DNA from: Dietzia massiliensis | GTDB lineage: Bacteria; Actinomycetota; Actinomycetes; Mycobacteriales; Mycobacteriaceae | Assembly (NCBI RefSeq): GCF_018390595.1 | Contig: NZ_JAHBAV010000020.1 | Location: 1 to 55,999 of the forward strand | Reading direction: 5' to 3' | Length of the DNA: 55,999 nt | Shown: positions 42,036 through 53,678 of the stretch, in pieces | Layout of the letters: every line of letters starts with the position of its first letter | How positions within the stretch are numbered: the stretch's first letter is position 1 | Translations under genes and position numbers: made by a program | The notes under the pieces: model-generated | What the model was told of the DNA's origin: nothing | Seen by the model: the letters and a program-made list of their open reading frames with translations, nothing else | Database searches by the model: none

Positions 42036-43100
42036 TCACTCGGCCGCCATCGCCCGCATCGCCGAGACCGGCAGGCCCTCGGGGTAGGGCGCGTCGATCC
42101 CGGCCTCGTCGAAGGCGTTGCGGATCCGTCGGCGCAGCTCCCGCTCTGTGGCCCACTGCGCGTTGGCCTGCGTCACGGCGGTCATCCGCAGCGACCAGAA
42201 ATCCGCGTCCAACGCGTTGACGCCCTGCAGTTCCGGTCCGGAGATGAGGTTCGAGGCGATGGGCTCCTCGGCCGCCGCCTGCTTGGCGGTCTCGATCGCC
42301 ACGGTGCACGCCCGGTCGACGTCGGCGGTGTAGGACACGGGGATCTCGAGGAACGCCACGCCGAAGTCCTGGCTGTAGTTGCCGACGCGGGCGATGTCGC
42401 CGTTGCGGCAGTACCACAGCGTGCCGTGCAGGTCGCGCAGCGAGGTGATGCGCAGGCCGACGTGCTCGACGGTGCCCTCGGCCTCGCCGAGGTCCACCCA
42501 GTCGCCGACGCCGTACTGGTCCTCGAAGAGCATGAACAGCCCGGACAGGAAGTCGCGGACGAGGGTCTGGGCGCCGAAGCCGAGGGCGACGCCCACGATC
42601 CCCGCGGAGGCGATGAACGGCGCGACGTTGACGCCGAGGATCGCCAGGGTCTGCAGGACCACCCAGACCAGGACGACGAACGACACGAGCGACTTGAGCA
42701 CCGAGCCGATGGTGGCCATCCGCTGGGCCCGCCGCTGCGCACGGCGCTGCTCGGCCCGGACGTGCTCGGCGTCGCGGCGGCGGTCGTGCCTCTTCAGCCT
42801 CGCGGCGGTGAGGCCACCGCTCTCGTCCGCGCTGACGTCGCCGTCGTGGCCGTCCGGGTCGTGCGCCGACCCGGCCTCGTCGTCGCGCCGGTCGGCCCTC
42901 TCCTGGCGGCGTCGCCGCCACGCGGAGACCGACCCGTCTCGGGAGGGGGCGGTGACCCGGTCGATGCCGCGGTGCAGCAGCCAGCGCACCACCAGGGCCA
43001 GCACGATGTAGATGGCGATCGTGACCGGTTTCTCGACCAGCCACTGCTGGGTCACGTCGCTCATCGGGAGATCGGCGAAGGGAATGGGTAGCTCGTTCAC
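42036..43100 (-). CDS. MscS family mechanosensitive ion channel
   Basis: 354 residues. An N-terminal helix (about 25–45; VTIAIYIVLALVVRWLLHR) precedes a long charged, probably cytoplasmic insert (about 50–125) rich in Arg/Asp. Then come two helices and the pore-lining TM3: GIVGVALGFGAQTLVRDFLSGLFMLFEDQYGVGDWVDLG (about 190–230), which is the diagnostic MscS pore and beta-domain start. The C-terminal vestibule domain follows. Tension-gated solute release is expected; some actinobacterial relatives export glutamate. It converges on the DoxX gene. Confidence 0.92.
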   Translation of the reverse strand: MNELPIPFADLPMSDVTQQWLVEKPVTIAIYIVLALVVRWLLHRGIDRVTAPSRDGSVSAWRRRRQERADRRDDEAGSAHDPDGHDGDVSADESGGLTAARLKRHDRRRDAEHVRAEQRRAQRRAQRMATIGSVLKSLVSFVVLVWVVLQTLAILGVNVAPFIASAGIVGVALGFGAQTLVRDFLSGLFMLFEDQYGVGDWVDLGEAEGTVEHVGLRITSLRDLHGTLWYCRNGDIARVGNYSQDFGVAFLEIPVSYTADVDRACTVAIETAKQAAAEEPIASNLISGPELQGVNALDADFWSLRMTAVTQANAQWATERELRRRIRNAFDEAGIDAPYPEGLPVSAMRAMAAE

Positions 43101-43207
43101 CTCCGCGACGCTACTGACGGCCCGGCGGGTCCGTCACCACGAAATGGGGGCCCGGGCGCGATGCACAGCCGCTGCTCAGGACGTCCGCGGCGGGACGAGG
43201 CGGCCGG

Positions 43208-44719
43208 TCAGCGCCAGGACGGCAACCAGAGCTGGTGATTCCATTCGGTCTGCGTGATCGGCAACCCCGCGAGGATCGGCAACATGTAGATGAAGTTCAC
43301 GATCACCAGGGCGAGGTACACGCTCACGATCCCGCGCCCGATGAGCTGGCGCCGGCGGGAGTCGGTGGCCTTGCCGGCGATCTCGCCGAGCACGAGCGCG
43401 ACGAGCATGACGAAGAACGGCACCATGACGGAGGCGTAGAAGAAGTACATCTGCCGGTCGTGCTGGAAGAACCAGGGCAGATACCCCGCCATGTAACCGA
43501 CCAGCGGGAAAGCGTAGCGCCCGTCGCGGGAGACGACCGCGCGCCAGAACGCCCACGCCAGCACCGGAATCGCCAGCCACCAGATCGCGGGCGTGCCGAT
43601 CAGCATGATCGCGCGGACGCACGTGGTCTCACCGCACCCGGCCACGCCCTCGCCCTGCTCGACGTAGTAGAGCATCGGCCGGAGGCTCATGGGCCAGGTC
43701 CACGGCTTGGACTCCCAGGGGTGCCGGTTGCCGGCGGAGGTGGTCAGCGAGGAGTGGAAGTCCAGGACCGATGACTGGTAGTACAGCCACGACTGCAGCG
43801 CATCGGGCAGCCAGGTGTCGGCGACCTTCTCGGGGACGGCGTGCCGGTACACGGAGTTCTCGCCCGCGAACCACGGGAGCCACGTGAACAGGTGCAGGAT
43901 CGCGGGCCAGATCACCAGGGTGAGGAAGGCGGGCACCGCGTCGCGCAGCAGCGCGCCGGCGAGCGGGCGGTGGATGCCGTAGCGGCTGCGCAGGGCCCAG
44001 TCCCAGGCGACGGTCATGAGGCCGAAGAAGGCGATGAAGTACAGGCCGGACCACTTCACGCCGAGCGCGAGGCCGAGCATCACGCCGGCGGTGAAACGCC
44101 ACCAGCGGAATCCCAGGCGGGGGCCGAGTGCGGAGAGGTGGAGCCGGCCCTCGACGGCGGCGCGGTGCATGCGACCGCGCATCTGGTCGCGGTCCACCAG
44201 CAGTGCGCCGGCGGCGGCCACGACGAAGAGCACCTGGTAGATGTCCAGCATGCCGATGCGGGAGGTCACGAAGGTGACGCCGTCCAGGCACAGCAGCAGG
44301 CCGGCGACGAAGCCGAGCTGGGTGGAGCGGGTCAGCCGCCGAGTGATGCGCATGACCATGAGCACCACGAGCACCCCCGCCAGCGCGGCGGTGAATCGCC
44401 AGCCCATGGGGGTGTAGTCGAACAGCAGTCCACCGAGGGACTGGATCTGCTTGGCGACGGGCGGGTGGACGACGAGACCGTAGGCGGGGTTCTCCTCGAT
44501 GCCCAGCCGGGCGATGTCGTACGACTGCGGCGCGTAGTGCTTCTCGTCGAAGACCGGGGTGCCCTTGTCGGTGGCCGAGGCCAGCCCCCAGAACCGCGAG
44601 ACGAAGGCCAGGACCAGGATGACGCCGGTGACGATCCAGTCGCGGGCCGTGTCGACCGGGCCGGTGTCGGGGGCGGGCAGCGGACGTCCGGGGGACCGCA
44701 CGCCGGGGGTCGAGGTCAC
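43208..44719 (-). CDS. pmt: Polyprenyl-phosphate-mannose–protein mannosyltransferase (Pmt)
   Basis: 503 residues with about eleven membrane helices. The GT39 catalytic acidic motif is in the first extracytoplasmic loop, PVFDEKHYAPQSYDI (about 54–69), followed by NPAYGLVVHPPVAKQ and GWRFTAALAGV. It transfers mannose from polyprenyl-phosphate to Ser/Thr of secreted proteins as they leave through Sec. The mycobacterial homologue Rv1002c occupies the same place beside rsmI. It is divergent from rsmI with only 68 bp between the start codons. Confidence 0.95.
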   Translation of the reverse strand: MTSTPGVRSPGRPLPAPDTGPVDTARDWIVTGVILVLAFVSRFWGLASATDKGTPVFDEKHYAPQSYDIARLGIEENPAYGLVVHPPVAKQIQSLGGLLFDYTPMGWRFTAALAGVLVVLMVMRITRRLTRSTQLGFVAGLLLCLDGVTFVTSRIGMLDIYQVLFVVAAAGALLVDRDQMRGRMHRAAVEGRLHLSALGPRLGFRWWRFTAGVMLGLALGVKWSGLYFIAFFGLMTVAWDWALRSRYGIHRPLAGALLRDAVPAFLTLVIWPAILHLFTWLPWFAGENSVYRHAVPEKVADTWLPDALQSWLYYQSSVLDFHSSLTTSAGNRHPWESKPWTWPMSLRPMLYYVEQGEGVAGCGETTCVRAIMLIGTPAIWWLAIPVLAWAFWRAVVSRDGRYAFPLVGYMAGYLPWFFQHDRQMYFFYASVMVPFFVMLVALVLGEIAGKATDSRRRQLIGRGIVSVYLALVIVNFIYMLPILAGLPITQTEWNHQLWLPSWR

Positions 44720-44787
44720 GAGCCGAGCATAGTGTGGCCCCCGCGCCGCCAGGGGACACGCCTCACCCGGCGGATAGGGTGGTCGGC

Positions 44788-45627
44788 ATGACGTCCGGAC
44801 GTGTCGTGTTGGCGGCCACCCCCATCGGGAACCCGGGTGACGCCTCGGATCGCCTGCGCGACGTGCTGGCCACGGCGGACATCGTCGCCGCGGAGGACAC
44901 CCGGCGGCTGCGGTCGCTCGCGACGGCCCTGGAGGTCACCATCCGCGGCCGCGTGATGAGCTTCTTCGAGCACAACGAGGCGGGCCGCGTGCCCCAGCTG
45001 ATCGACCGGGTCCGCGCGGGCGACACCGTGGCCGTGGTGACCGACGCGGGCATGCCGGCGGTGTCGGATCCCGGGTATTCGCTGGTGGTGGCGTGCATCG
45101 AGGCGGGCCTTCCGGTGACGTGCCTGCCGGGGCCGTCGGCGGTGACCACCGCGCTGGTGCTCAGCGGCCTGCCGGTCGACCGCTTCTGCTTTGACGGGTT
45201 CCCGCCGAGGCGGGCCGGCCGCCGCCGGACCTGGCTGGCGCGCCTGGCGGCGGAGGAGCGCACGTCCGTGTTCTTCGAGTCCCCGCACCGGCTGGCCGAC
45301 ACCCTCGCCGAGGCCGCGCAGGTGCTCGGCGCTGACCGCCGGGCGGCGGTGTGTCGCGAGCTGACCAAGACGTACGAGGAGGTCCTGCGCGGGACCCTGG
45401 GTGAGCTGGCCGAGCGGACGGCGGGCGGCGTTTTGGGTGAGATCGTCGTGGTGGTCGAGGGTGCCGACGCCGCCGGGTCGACCGCCACCCTCGAGGACCT
45501 CGTGGAGGTCGTCGAGGAGCGGGTCGAGGCGGGGGAGCGGCTCAAGGACGCCTGCGCCGCCGTGGCCGAGGGGTCGGCGGTGACCAAGCGGGACCTCTAC
45601 CAGGCCGTGCTCGACTCACGCGCCTGA
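44788..45627 (+). CDS. rsmI: 16S rRNA (cytidine-1402-2'-O)-methyltransferase
   Basis: 279 residues from ATG 44788; the upstream in-frame start at 44734 would overlap the pmt promoter. Tetrapyrrole-methylase fold: VVLAATPIGNPGDASDRLRDVLATADIVAAEDTRR (about 5–40), VVTDAGMPAVSDPGY (about 86–100) and LPGPSAVTTALVLSGLP, all typical SAM/substrate motifs of RsmI. It adds the 2'-O-methyl group on C1402 at the ribosomal P site. Confidence 0.95.
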   Translation: MTSGRVVLAATPIGNPGDASDRLRDVLATADIVAAEDTRRLRSLATALEVTIRGRVMSFFEHNEAGRVPQLIDRVRAGDTVAVVTDAGMPAVSDPGYSLVVACIEAGLPVTCLPGPSAVTTALVLSGLPVDRFCFDGFPPRRAGRRRTWLARLAAEERTSVFFESPHRLADTLAEAAQVLGADRRAAVCRELTKTYEEVLRGTLGELAERTAGGVLGEIVVVVEGADAAGSTATLEDLVEVVEERVEAGERLKDACAAVAEGSAVTKRDLYQAVLDSRA

Positions 45628-45640
45628 GGGGCGGGGCGGC

Positions 45641-46858
45641 TCAGAGCCAGGGCGCGGGCCCGCCGCCCCAGGTGAACGCCGCCTTGTGCACGCATTCGTC
45701 CCATTCGGCGTCCGGGTCGGAGTCGATGGTGATCCCGCCGCCCACCCCGAGTTCGCAGCGGCCGTCCGGCGCCACCTCGAGGGTGCGGATGGCCACCGCC
45801 AGGTCGAGGGTGTCGGCGGTCGCGAACCCGTAGGTGCCGCAGTGCAGGCCGCGGGACCGCGGCTCCCAGCCGGCGATGAGTTCCCGGGCACGTTGCTTGG
45901 GGGTCCCGGTGACCGAGGCGGGCGGGAAGGTGGCGGCCACGAGGGCGTCGTGGTCCACCGAGGTCCGCGCCGTGACGGTGGAGACCAGGTGGTGGACGCC
46001 GGGCGCGGGACGGACGGCGAGCAGGTCGGACACCCTCACCGAACCCACGTCCGCCACACGTCCGAGGTCGTTGCGTGCGAGGTCGACGATCATGATGTTC
46101 TCCGCGACGTCCTTGGCGGAGGCGAGGAGCTCGGCGGGGTCGCGGTCGGCGGGCACCGTGCCCTTGATGGGGCTGGTGCGGACGTCGTCGCCGGTGCGTA
46201 CGAGGAACTCCTCGGGGGAGAAGGCCAGCACCGCGCCCCACTCGCCCTCGAGGTACGCCGACCGCGCGGCGGGGGCGCGGCGGGCCAGGGAGAGGAAGGT
46301 CTCGAGCGGGTCCGCGCGGAGCCTGCCGTCGAGGCGGGTGCTCAGGCAGGTCTGGTAGACCTCGCCGGCGCGGATCGCCTCGAGGCAGTCCACCACGGCA
46401 CGTCTGTGCGCGCGTCGGTCGGGGGCGGCCCAGGTGAGGGGGATGCCGACCTCGTCGTCGTCGCCATCGTCCCCGTCGTCACCGGCGCCCCCGGATGACG
46501 GCGGCCCGTACCGTCGGACCACCTCGTGCGGGTCGGGGGCGGTGCCGTCGCCCCGCCACCGGCCGTCGGGGGCGAGCGTGAGCCTGCCGGTGGCCGTGCC
46601 GCGGACCGCCGCGGGCAGGAGGGGGGCGTCGTCCGGTACGTGGTCGGGGAAGGAGCGGAACCCGACGACGACGAGGTCGCCGGCCACCGAGAAGACCTGC
46701 TCGGGCCGGGTCGGCCGCAGGTCCACGGACGGGATGATCACCGCCGAGGAGCCGCACCAGTCGCCGAGGAACGCCGCCGGGAGACCGATCCCGAGGGCCC
46801 GCGACCGCTCGTGGAGGGCGCGGAGGAGCGCCGGCACGGTGGGGGTGGAATCGGGCAC
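45641..46858 (-). CDS. pabB: Aminodeoxychorismate synthase component I
   Basis: 405 residues. The chorismate-binding C-terminal domain has YQTCLSTRLDGRL, SPEEFLVRTGDDVRTSPIKGTVPA (about 210–235), FPPASVTGTPKQRARELIAGWE and VGGGITIDSDPDAEWDEC at the end. The KGT motif and PIKGT lysine are as in PabB/TrpE enzymes. With a glutaminase partner it makes 4-amino-4-deoxychorismate for folate. Position next to rsmI and metG as in mycobacteria favours PabB over TrpE. A short Asp/Gly-rich insert (about 123–133; GGAGDDGDDGDDDE) is unusual. Confidence 0.92.
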   Translation of the reverse strand: MPDSTPTVPALLRALHERSRALGIGLPAAFLGDWCGSSAVIIPSVDLRPTRPEQVFSVAGDLVVVGFRSFPDHVPDDAPLLPAAVRGTATGRLTLAPDGRWRGDGTAPDPHEVVRRYGPPSSGGAGDDGDDGDDDEVGIPLTWAAPDRRAHRRAVVDCLEAIRAGEVYQTCLSTRLDGRLRADPLETFLSLARRAPAARSAYLEGEWGAVLAFSPEEFLVRTGDDVRTSPIKGTVPADRDPAELLASAKDVAENIMIVDLARNDLGRVADVGSVRVSDLLAVRPAPGVHHLVSTVTARTSVDHDALVAATFPPASVTGTPKQRARELIAGWEPRSRGLHCGTYGFATADTLDLAVAIRTLEVAPDGRCELGVGGGITIDSDPDAEWDECVHKAAFTWGGGPAPWL

Positions 46859-46957
46859 CGTCCGATCGTGCCACCCCGGGGCGTCGAACCCACGCCAGGG
46901 TCCGATAAGCGCGTTATTATCTTGCGCTCACCTTAGATTGTTGACAGGGTTCGACGT

Positions 46958-48532
46958 ATGCCAAAGTCACGAGAGAAAGCTTTCGACGCGTCGAATGACG
47001 GCCCAGAGGACCCTGTGCGCGGGCCCCGTCCGGGCGTCGACTTCACGGTCCTCGTGCCCACCACGATCATCGCGCTCATCGTGGTGCTCTGGGGCTCGTT
47101 CTACACGAATTCGTTCGAGAACGCCGCCGGTGAGGCGTTCTCGTTGGTGGTGGACACGGTGGGATGGCTGTTCATCCTCGTCTCGACCACAGTCGTGGTC
47201 TACGCGATCTACCTGGCCCTGTCCCGGTTCGGCGGCATCCGCCTGGGCGGTGACGACGAGAAGCCGGAATTCTCCACGCGGTCGTGGATCGCCATGATGT
47301 TCGCCGCGGGTATGGGCATCGGGCTGATGTTCTACGGCGTGTCCGAGCCGCTCACCCACTTCCAGGAGCCGCCGCCGGGGCAGGAGCAGCAGTACGACGT
47401 GGCCATGGCCACGACGACGTTCCACTGGACCCTGCACCCGTGGTCGATGTACGCGATCGTCGGGCTCGCGCTCGCGTTGGCCGCCTACCGCTTCAAGCGC
47501 GGCCACCTCATCTCCCAGGCCTTCGTCCCGCTCATCGGCGAGAAGCGGGCCGCGGGGTGGATGGGGAGAGTCCTCGACATCGCGACCATCCTCGCGACGA
47601 TCTTCGGCACCGCCGCCTCGCTCGGCCTGGGCGCCCTGCAGATCCGCGCCGGGCTCAACGAGACCGGCGCGGTCAGCGGTGGCGGCATCGCCCTGGTCGT
47701 GGGCGTCATCGTGGTCCTGGGCCTGGTGTTCCTCGCCTCGGCCGCCTCCGGGATCAGCCGCGGCATCCAGCTGCTGTCGAACATCAACCTCATCCTGGCC
47801 GTGTCGCTCGCGCTGTTCGTGGCGATCTTCTCCGGCGCCCTGTTCTTCATGCTCGACCTCATCCCCACCACGATCGGCACCTACTTCTCCGACTTCTTCG
47901 ACATGGCCTCCCGCACCGCGGTGAGCGAGAACGGTGAGGCCGCCGAGTGGCTCTCCGGGTGGACGGTCTTCTACTGGGCGTGGTGGATCTCCTGGTCGCC
48001 GTTCGTGGGCATGTTCCTGGCCCGCATCAGCCGTGGGCGCACCGTGCGCGAGTTCATCATCGGCGTGGTCCTGGTCCCCAGCACCCTGTCGGTGGTCTGG
48101 TTCTCCATCTTCGGTGGCTTCGCCCTCTATCTCGAGGAGGCCGGACGCAGCGTCTTCGGCGACGGGGCACTCGAGCCGCAGCTGTTCAACCTGCTCCGCG
48201 AGCTGCCGCTCGCGCCCGTGCTCATGGTGGTGGCGATGGTCCTCATCGCCATCTTCTTCATCACCTCCGCGGACTCGGCGTCGATCGTCATGGGCGGGAT
48301 GGCCCAGCGCGGCGTGGAGGAGCCGACCCGTTGGCTCGTCATGCTCATGGGGTCGTTCACCGCCGCCGTGGCGATCATCATGTTGGTGGCCGGTGACGGT
48401 GGCGGCAACGCCCTGTCGAGCCTGCAGAACATGACGATCATCGCCGCCTCGCCGTTCGTGCTGGTGCTGATCGCGCTGTGCGTGTCCATCCACAAATCAC
48501 TCTCGCGGGATCCCGCGGCCGAGGAGGCCTGA
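46958..48532 (+). CDS. BCCT family betaine/carnitine/choline transporter
   Basis: 524 residues, twelve membrane helices. Family motifs: GMGIGLMFYGVSEPLTHFQEPP (about 115–136), the substrate cage FYWAWWISWSPFVGMFLARISRGRTVREF (about 338–366) and the glycine-rich TM3. It imports osmoprotectants such as glycine betaine or ectoine with Na+ or H+. The short N- and C-terminal tails do not show an obvious osmosensing extension. Upstream lies an AT-rich stretch (46902–46940) with GATAA/TTATC and AGCGC/GCGCT half-sites, probably an operator. It is not at this locus in M. tuberculosis, so it is a lineage-specific insertion. Confidence 0.94.
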   Translation: MPKSREKAFDASNDGPEDPVRGPRPGVDFTVLVPTTIIALIVVLWGSFYTNSFENAAGEAFSLVVDTVGWLFILVSTTVVVYAIYLALSRFGGIRLGGDDEKPEFSTRSWIAMMFAAGMGIGLMFYGVSEPLTHFQEPPPGQEQQYDVAMATTTFHWTLHPWSMYAIVGLALALAAYRFKRGHLISQAFVPLIGEKRAAGWMGRVLDIATILATIFGTAASLGLGALQIRAGLNETGAVSGGGIALVVGVIVVLGLVFLASAASGISRGIQLLSNINLILAVSLALFVAIFSGALFFMLDLIPTTIGTYFSDFFDMASRTAVSENGEAAEWLSGWTVFYWAWWISWSPFVGMFLARISRGRTVREFIIGVVLVPSTLSVVWFSIFGGFALYLEEAGRSVFGDGALEPQLFNLLRELPLAPVLMVVAMVLIAIFFITSADSASIVMGGMAQRGVEEPTRWLVMLMGSFTAAVAIIMLVAGDGGGNALSSLQNMTIIAASPFVLVLIALCVSIHKSLSRDPAAEEA

Positions 48533-48549
48533 CGCGACCCCGGGGGCGC

Positions 48550-48575
48550 GCCGGGCGTGCGGGTGTACGCCCGGC
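48550..48575 (+). terminator. Hairpin terminator after the BCCT gene
   Basis: GCCGGGCGT (48550–48558) pairs perfectly with ACGCCCGGC (48567–48575) around an 8-base loop, 18 bp after the transporter stop and before metG. There is no U tract. Confidence 0.55.
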
Positions 48576-48611
48576 ACGGCCTCCGCGGACGTGACCACTA
48601 CTCTGTAACCC

Positions 48612-50465
48612 ATGGCGAAGACAGTCCTGACCGCGGTCGCATGGCCGTACGCGAACGGCCCCCGGCACATCGGACACGTCTCGGGATTCGGGGTGCCGTC
48701 GGACGTCTTCTCGCGCTACCAGCGGATGGCAGGCAACGACGTCCTCATGATCTCGGGCACGGACGAGCACGGCACGCCGCTGCTCGTGCAGGCCGAGAAG
48801 GAGGGCGTGCCTGTCCAGGAGCTCGCGGACCGCTACAACCGGGTCATCGTGGACGACCTCGCCGGCCTGGGGCTGAGCTACGACCTGTTCACCCGCACCA
48901 CCACGCGCAACCACTACGCGGTGGTGCAGGAACTGTTCCGGGGCCTGCACGCGAACGGCTACATGGTCGCCAAGACCACCACCGGTGCGGTGAGCCCGTC
49001 CACCGGGCGGACCCTGCCGGACCGCTACATCGAGGGCACCTGCCCCATCTGTGGTGACGACGGCGCCCGCGGGGACCAGTGCGACAACTGCGGCAACCAG
49101 CTCGACCCGGCGGACCTGAAGAACCCGGTCTCCAAGATCAACGGTGAGACGCCGAAGTTCATCGAGACCGAGCACTGGTTCCTCGACCTGCCCGCGCTCG
49201 CGGACTCGCTGGGGGACTGGCTCAAGGGGCGGAAGGACTGGCGACCCAACGTCCTCAAGTTCTCGCTCAACCTGCTCGAGGACCTGCGCCCGCGCGCGAT
49301 GAGCCGCGACATCGACTGGGGGATCCCCATCCCGGTGGAGGGGTGGCAGGACCGCGGCGACAAGAAGCTCTACGTGTGGTTCGACGCCGTGGTCGGCTAC
49401 CTGTCCGCTTCCATCGAGTGGGCGTGGCGCTCTGGTGAGCCGGAGGCGTGGCGACGCTGGTGGACCGACCCGGAGGCCGTGTCCCACTACTTCATGGGCA
49501 AGGACAACATCACGTTCCACTCCCAGATCTGGCCGGCCGAGCTCATCGGCTACGACGGCCGGGGCTCCCGCGGCGGTGAGCCGGGGGCGCTGGGCGCGCT
49601 CAACCTTCCCACCGAGGTGGTCTCGAGCGAGTTCCTCACGATGTCCGGGTCCAAGTTCTCGTCCTCGCGCGGCGTCGTGATCTACGTCCGGGACTTCCTG
49701 GCCGAGTTCGGCCCCGACGCGCTGCGCTACTTCATCGCCGTGGCGGGGCCGGAGAACCAGGACACCGACTTCACCTGGGACGAGTACGTGCGCCGCACCA
49801 ACGCCGAGCTCGTGGGCGGCTGGGGCAACCTCGTCAACCGCACCGTGTCCATGGCGCACAAGAACTTCGGCGAGATCCCGCGGCCCGGCACCCTCACCGA
49901 CCTCGACGCCGAGCTGTTGCGCGACGCCGAGTCCGCTTTCGCGACCGTCGGCGCGCACCTGGAGCGTTCCCGGTTCAAGGCCGGCGTCACCGAGGCCATG
50001 CGGATCGTCGGCGCGGCCAACCGCTACATCGCCGCCACCGAGCCCTGGAAGCTGGCCAAGGAGCCCGAGCAGCGCGAGCGCCTGGGCACCGTCCTGCACA
50101 CCGCACTGCAGGTGGTCTCCGACGCCAACACGCTGCTCACCCCGTACCTGCCGTCCGCCGCGCAGCAGATCCACGGCGCGATCGGCGGGCAGGGTGTGTG
50201 GGCCGCCGCCCCGCAGGTCCACGAGGTCACCGACGACATGCCGGTCGAGCTCGTCGGCGAGGGGCTGCCCGCCGCCGGCCGCACCTATCCCGTGATCATG
50301 GGCGACTACGCCGCCGAGCAGGCCCGCTGGGGACGCACCGAGATCGCCCCCGGCACGCCGCTGGCCAAGCCCAGCCCGCTGTTCGCCAAGGTCGACCCCG
50401 AGCTGGCGGAGACCGGCCCCAGCTGGGCGCCGATCCAGCACCCGACCGACGGCGGGGAGGGCTGA
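48612..50465 (+). CDS. metG: Methionyl-tRNA synthetase
   Basis: 617 residues, without the C-terminal dimerisation domain. The class I HIGH motif appears as [15 protein letters not shown] (about 12–26), a zinc knuckle has [17 protein letters not shown] (about 145–161) and the KMSKS loop is [10 protein letters not shown] (about 347–356), the KFSSS variant. Anticodon-binding helices follow ([15 protein letters not shown]). A −10-like TACTCT (48599–48604) ends 7 bases before ATG 48612 and no Shine–Dalgarno is present, so the mRNA is probably leaderless. It is followed 9 bp later by tatD. Confidence 0.96.
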   Translation: MAKTVLTAVAWPYANGPRHIGHVSGFGVPSDVFSRYQRMAGNDVLMISGTDEHGTPLLVQAEKEGVPVQELADRYNRVIVDDLAGLGLSYDLFTRTTTRNHYAVVQELFRGLHANGYMVAKTTTGAVSPSTGRTLPDRYIEGTCPICGDDGARGDQCDNCGNQLDPADLKNPVSKINGETPKFIETEHWFLDLPALADSLGDWLKGRKDWRPNVLKFSLNLLEDLRPRAMSRDIDWGIPIPVEGWQDRGDKKLYVWFDAVVGYLSASIEWAWRSGEPEAWRRWWTDPEAVSHYFMGKDNITFHSQIWPAELIGYDGRGSRGGEPGALGALNLPTEVVSSEFLTMSGSKFSSSRGVVIYVRDFLAEFGPDALRYFIAVAGPENQDTDFTWDEYVRRTNAELVGGWGNLVNRTVSMAHKNFGEIPRPGTLTDLDAELLRDAESAFATVGAHLERSRFKAGVTEAMRIVGAANRYIAATEPWKLAKEPEQRERLGTVLHTALQVVSDANTLLTPYLPSAAQQIHGAIGGQGVWAAAPQVHEVTDDMPVELVGEGLPAAGRTYPVIMGDYAAEQARWGRTEIAPGTPLAKPSPLFAKVDPELAETGPSWAPIQHPTDGGEG

Positions 50466-50474
50466 GCGTCCGCC

Positions 50475-51341
50475 ATGGGTAAGCGTAAGTCCCGCCCGAC
50501 CCCTGTCCTGCCCGAGGCGCTGCCGGGGCTCGTCGACGCGCACACGCATCTGTACTCCTGCGGGCACCGCACCGCCGACGAGGTGCGCGCGGCCGCCGAC
50601 CGGGCCGCGCTCGCCGGCGTCGCCGCCATGGTGACCGTCGGCGACGACCTCGCCGAGTCCGAGGCCGTCGTGGCGGCCGCCGAGGCCGACGATCGGGTGT
50701 ACGCCGCCGTCGCCGTGCACCCCACCCGCGCCCGCGAGGCCACCGACCCCGAGCGCGGCGAGCAGGTCCGCGCGCGCCTGCGCGAGCTCGCCGCCCACCC
50801 CCGCGTCGTGGCGGTGGGGGAGACCGGCCTCGACCACTACTGGGTGGGGAAGATGGACGACTGCGCGGAACCGGCCGAGCAGGAGGAGTCCCTGCGCTGG
50901 CACGCGGGGCTGGCCGCCGAGCTGGGCAAGTGCCTGATGATCCACAACCGCGAGGCCGACGCCGACCTCCTGCGCGTCCTGGGCGAGGTCGCCGGCCCGG
51001 ACTCCGGCATCCCGCACGTCATGCTCCACTGCTTCTCCTCGCCGCTCGACGTCGCGGAGCAGGCACTCGAGCGCGGGTACGTGCTGTCCTTCACCGGCAA
51101 CGTGACGTTCAAGGCCAACGAGCACCTGCGCGAGGCCGCCCGCCTGGCGCCCGCCGGGCAGCTGCTCGTGGAGACCGACGCCCCCTACATGGCCCCCGAG
51201 CCGTTCCGGGGGGCTCGCAACGAGCCCGGTCTGGTGGGGTACACCGCCCGGGCGATCGCGGCGGTCCGCGGGCAGTCGCCGGAGGAGTTCGTCGCCGAGG
51301 TCGCCGACACCGCCCGCGCCGTCTTCGGCCTCACCCTCTGA
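50475..51341 (+). CDS. tatD: TatD family metal-dependent hydrolase (DNase)
   Basis: 288 residues. Metal ligands of the amidohydrolase-like barrel are all visible: DAHTHLYSC (about 20–28), GETGLDHYW (Glu, about 116–124), MIHNREADADLL (His, about 156), MLHCFSS (His, about 182) and LVETDAPYMAPEP (Asp, about 236). TatD enzymes are 3'–5' exonucleases/deoxyribonucleases in DNA repair or turnover. Order metG–tatD–rpfB–ksgA–ispE is conserved in Mycobacteriales. A C in place of the usual aliphatic residue after THLYS is a minor oddity. Confidence 0.94.
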   Translation: MGKRKSRPTPVLPEALPGLVDAHTHLYSCGHRTADEVRAAADRAALAGVAAMVTVGDDLAESEAVVAAAEADDRVYAAVAVHPTRAREATDPERGEQVRARLRELAAHPRVVAVGETGLDHYWVGKMDDCAEPAEQEESLRWHAGLAAELGKCLMIHNREADADLLRVLGEVAGPDSGIPHVMLHCFSSPLDVAEQALERGYVLSFTGNVTFKANEHLREAARLAPAGQLLVETDAPYMAPEPFRGARNEPGLVGYTARAIAAVRGQSPEEFVAEVADTARAVFGLTL

Positions 51342-51416
51342 CGGCGGGCCGGTCGGCGGGGCCCGTGTGACTCGAGGTACGAACGGGACTCGCGGGGATT
51401 GTGTAACGAAACGTGA

Positions 51417-53668
<2,252 letters not shown>

Positions 53669-53678
53669 GCTGGTGGGC

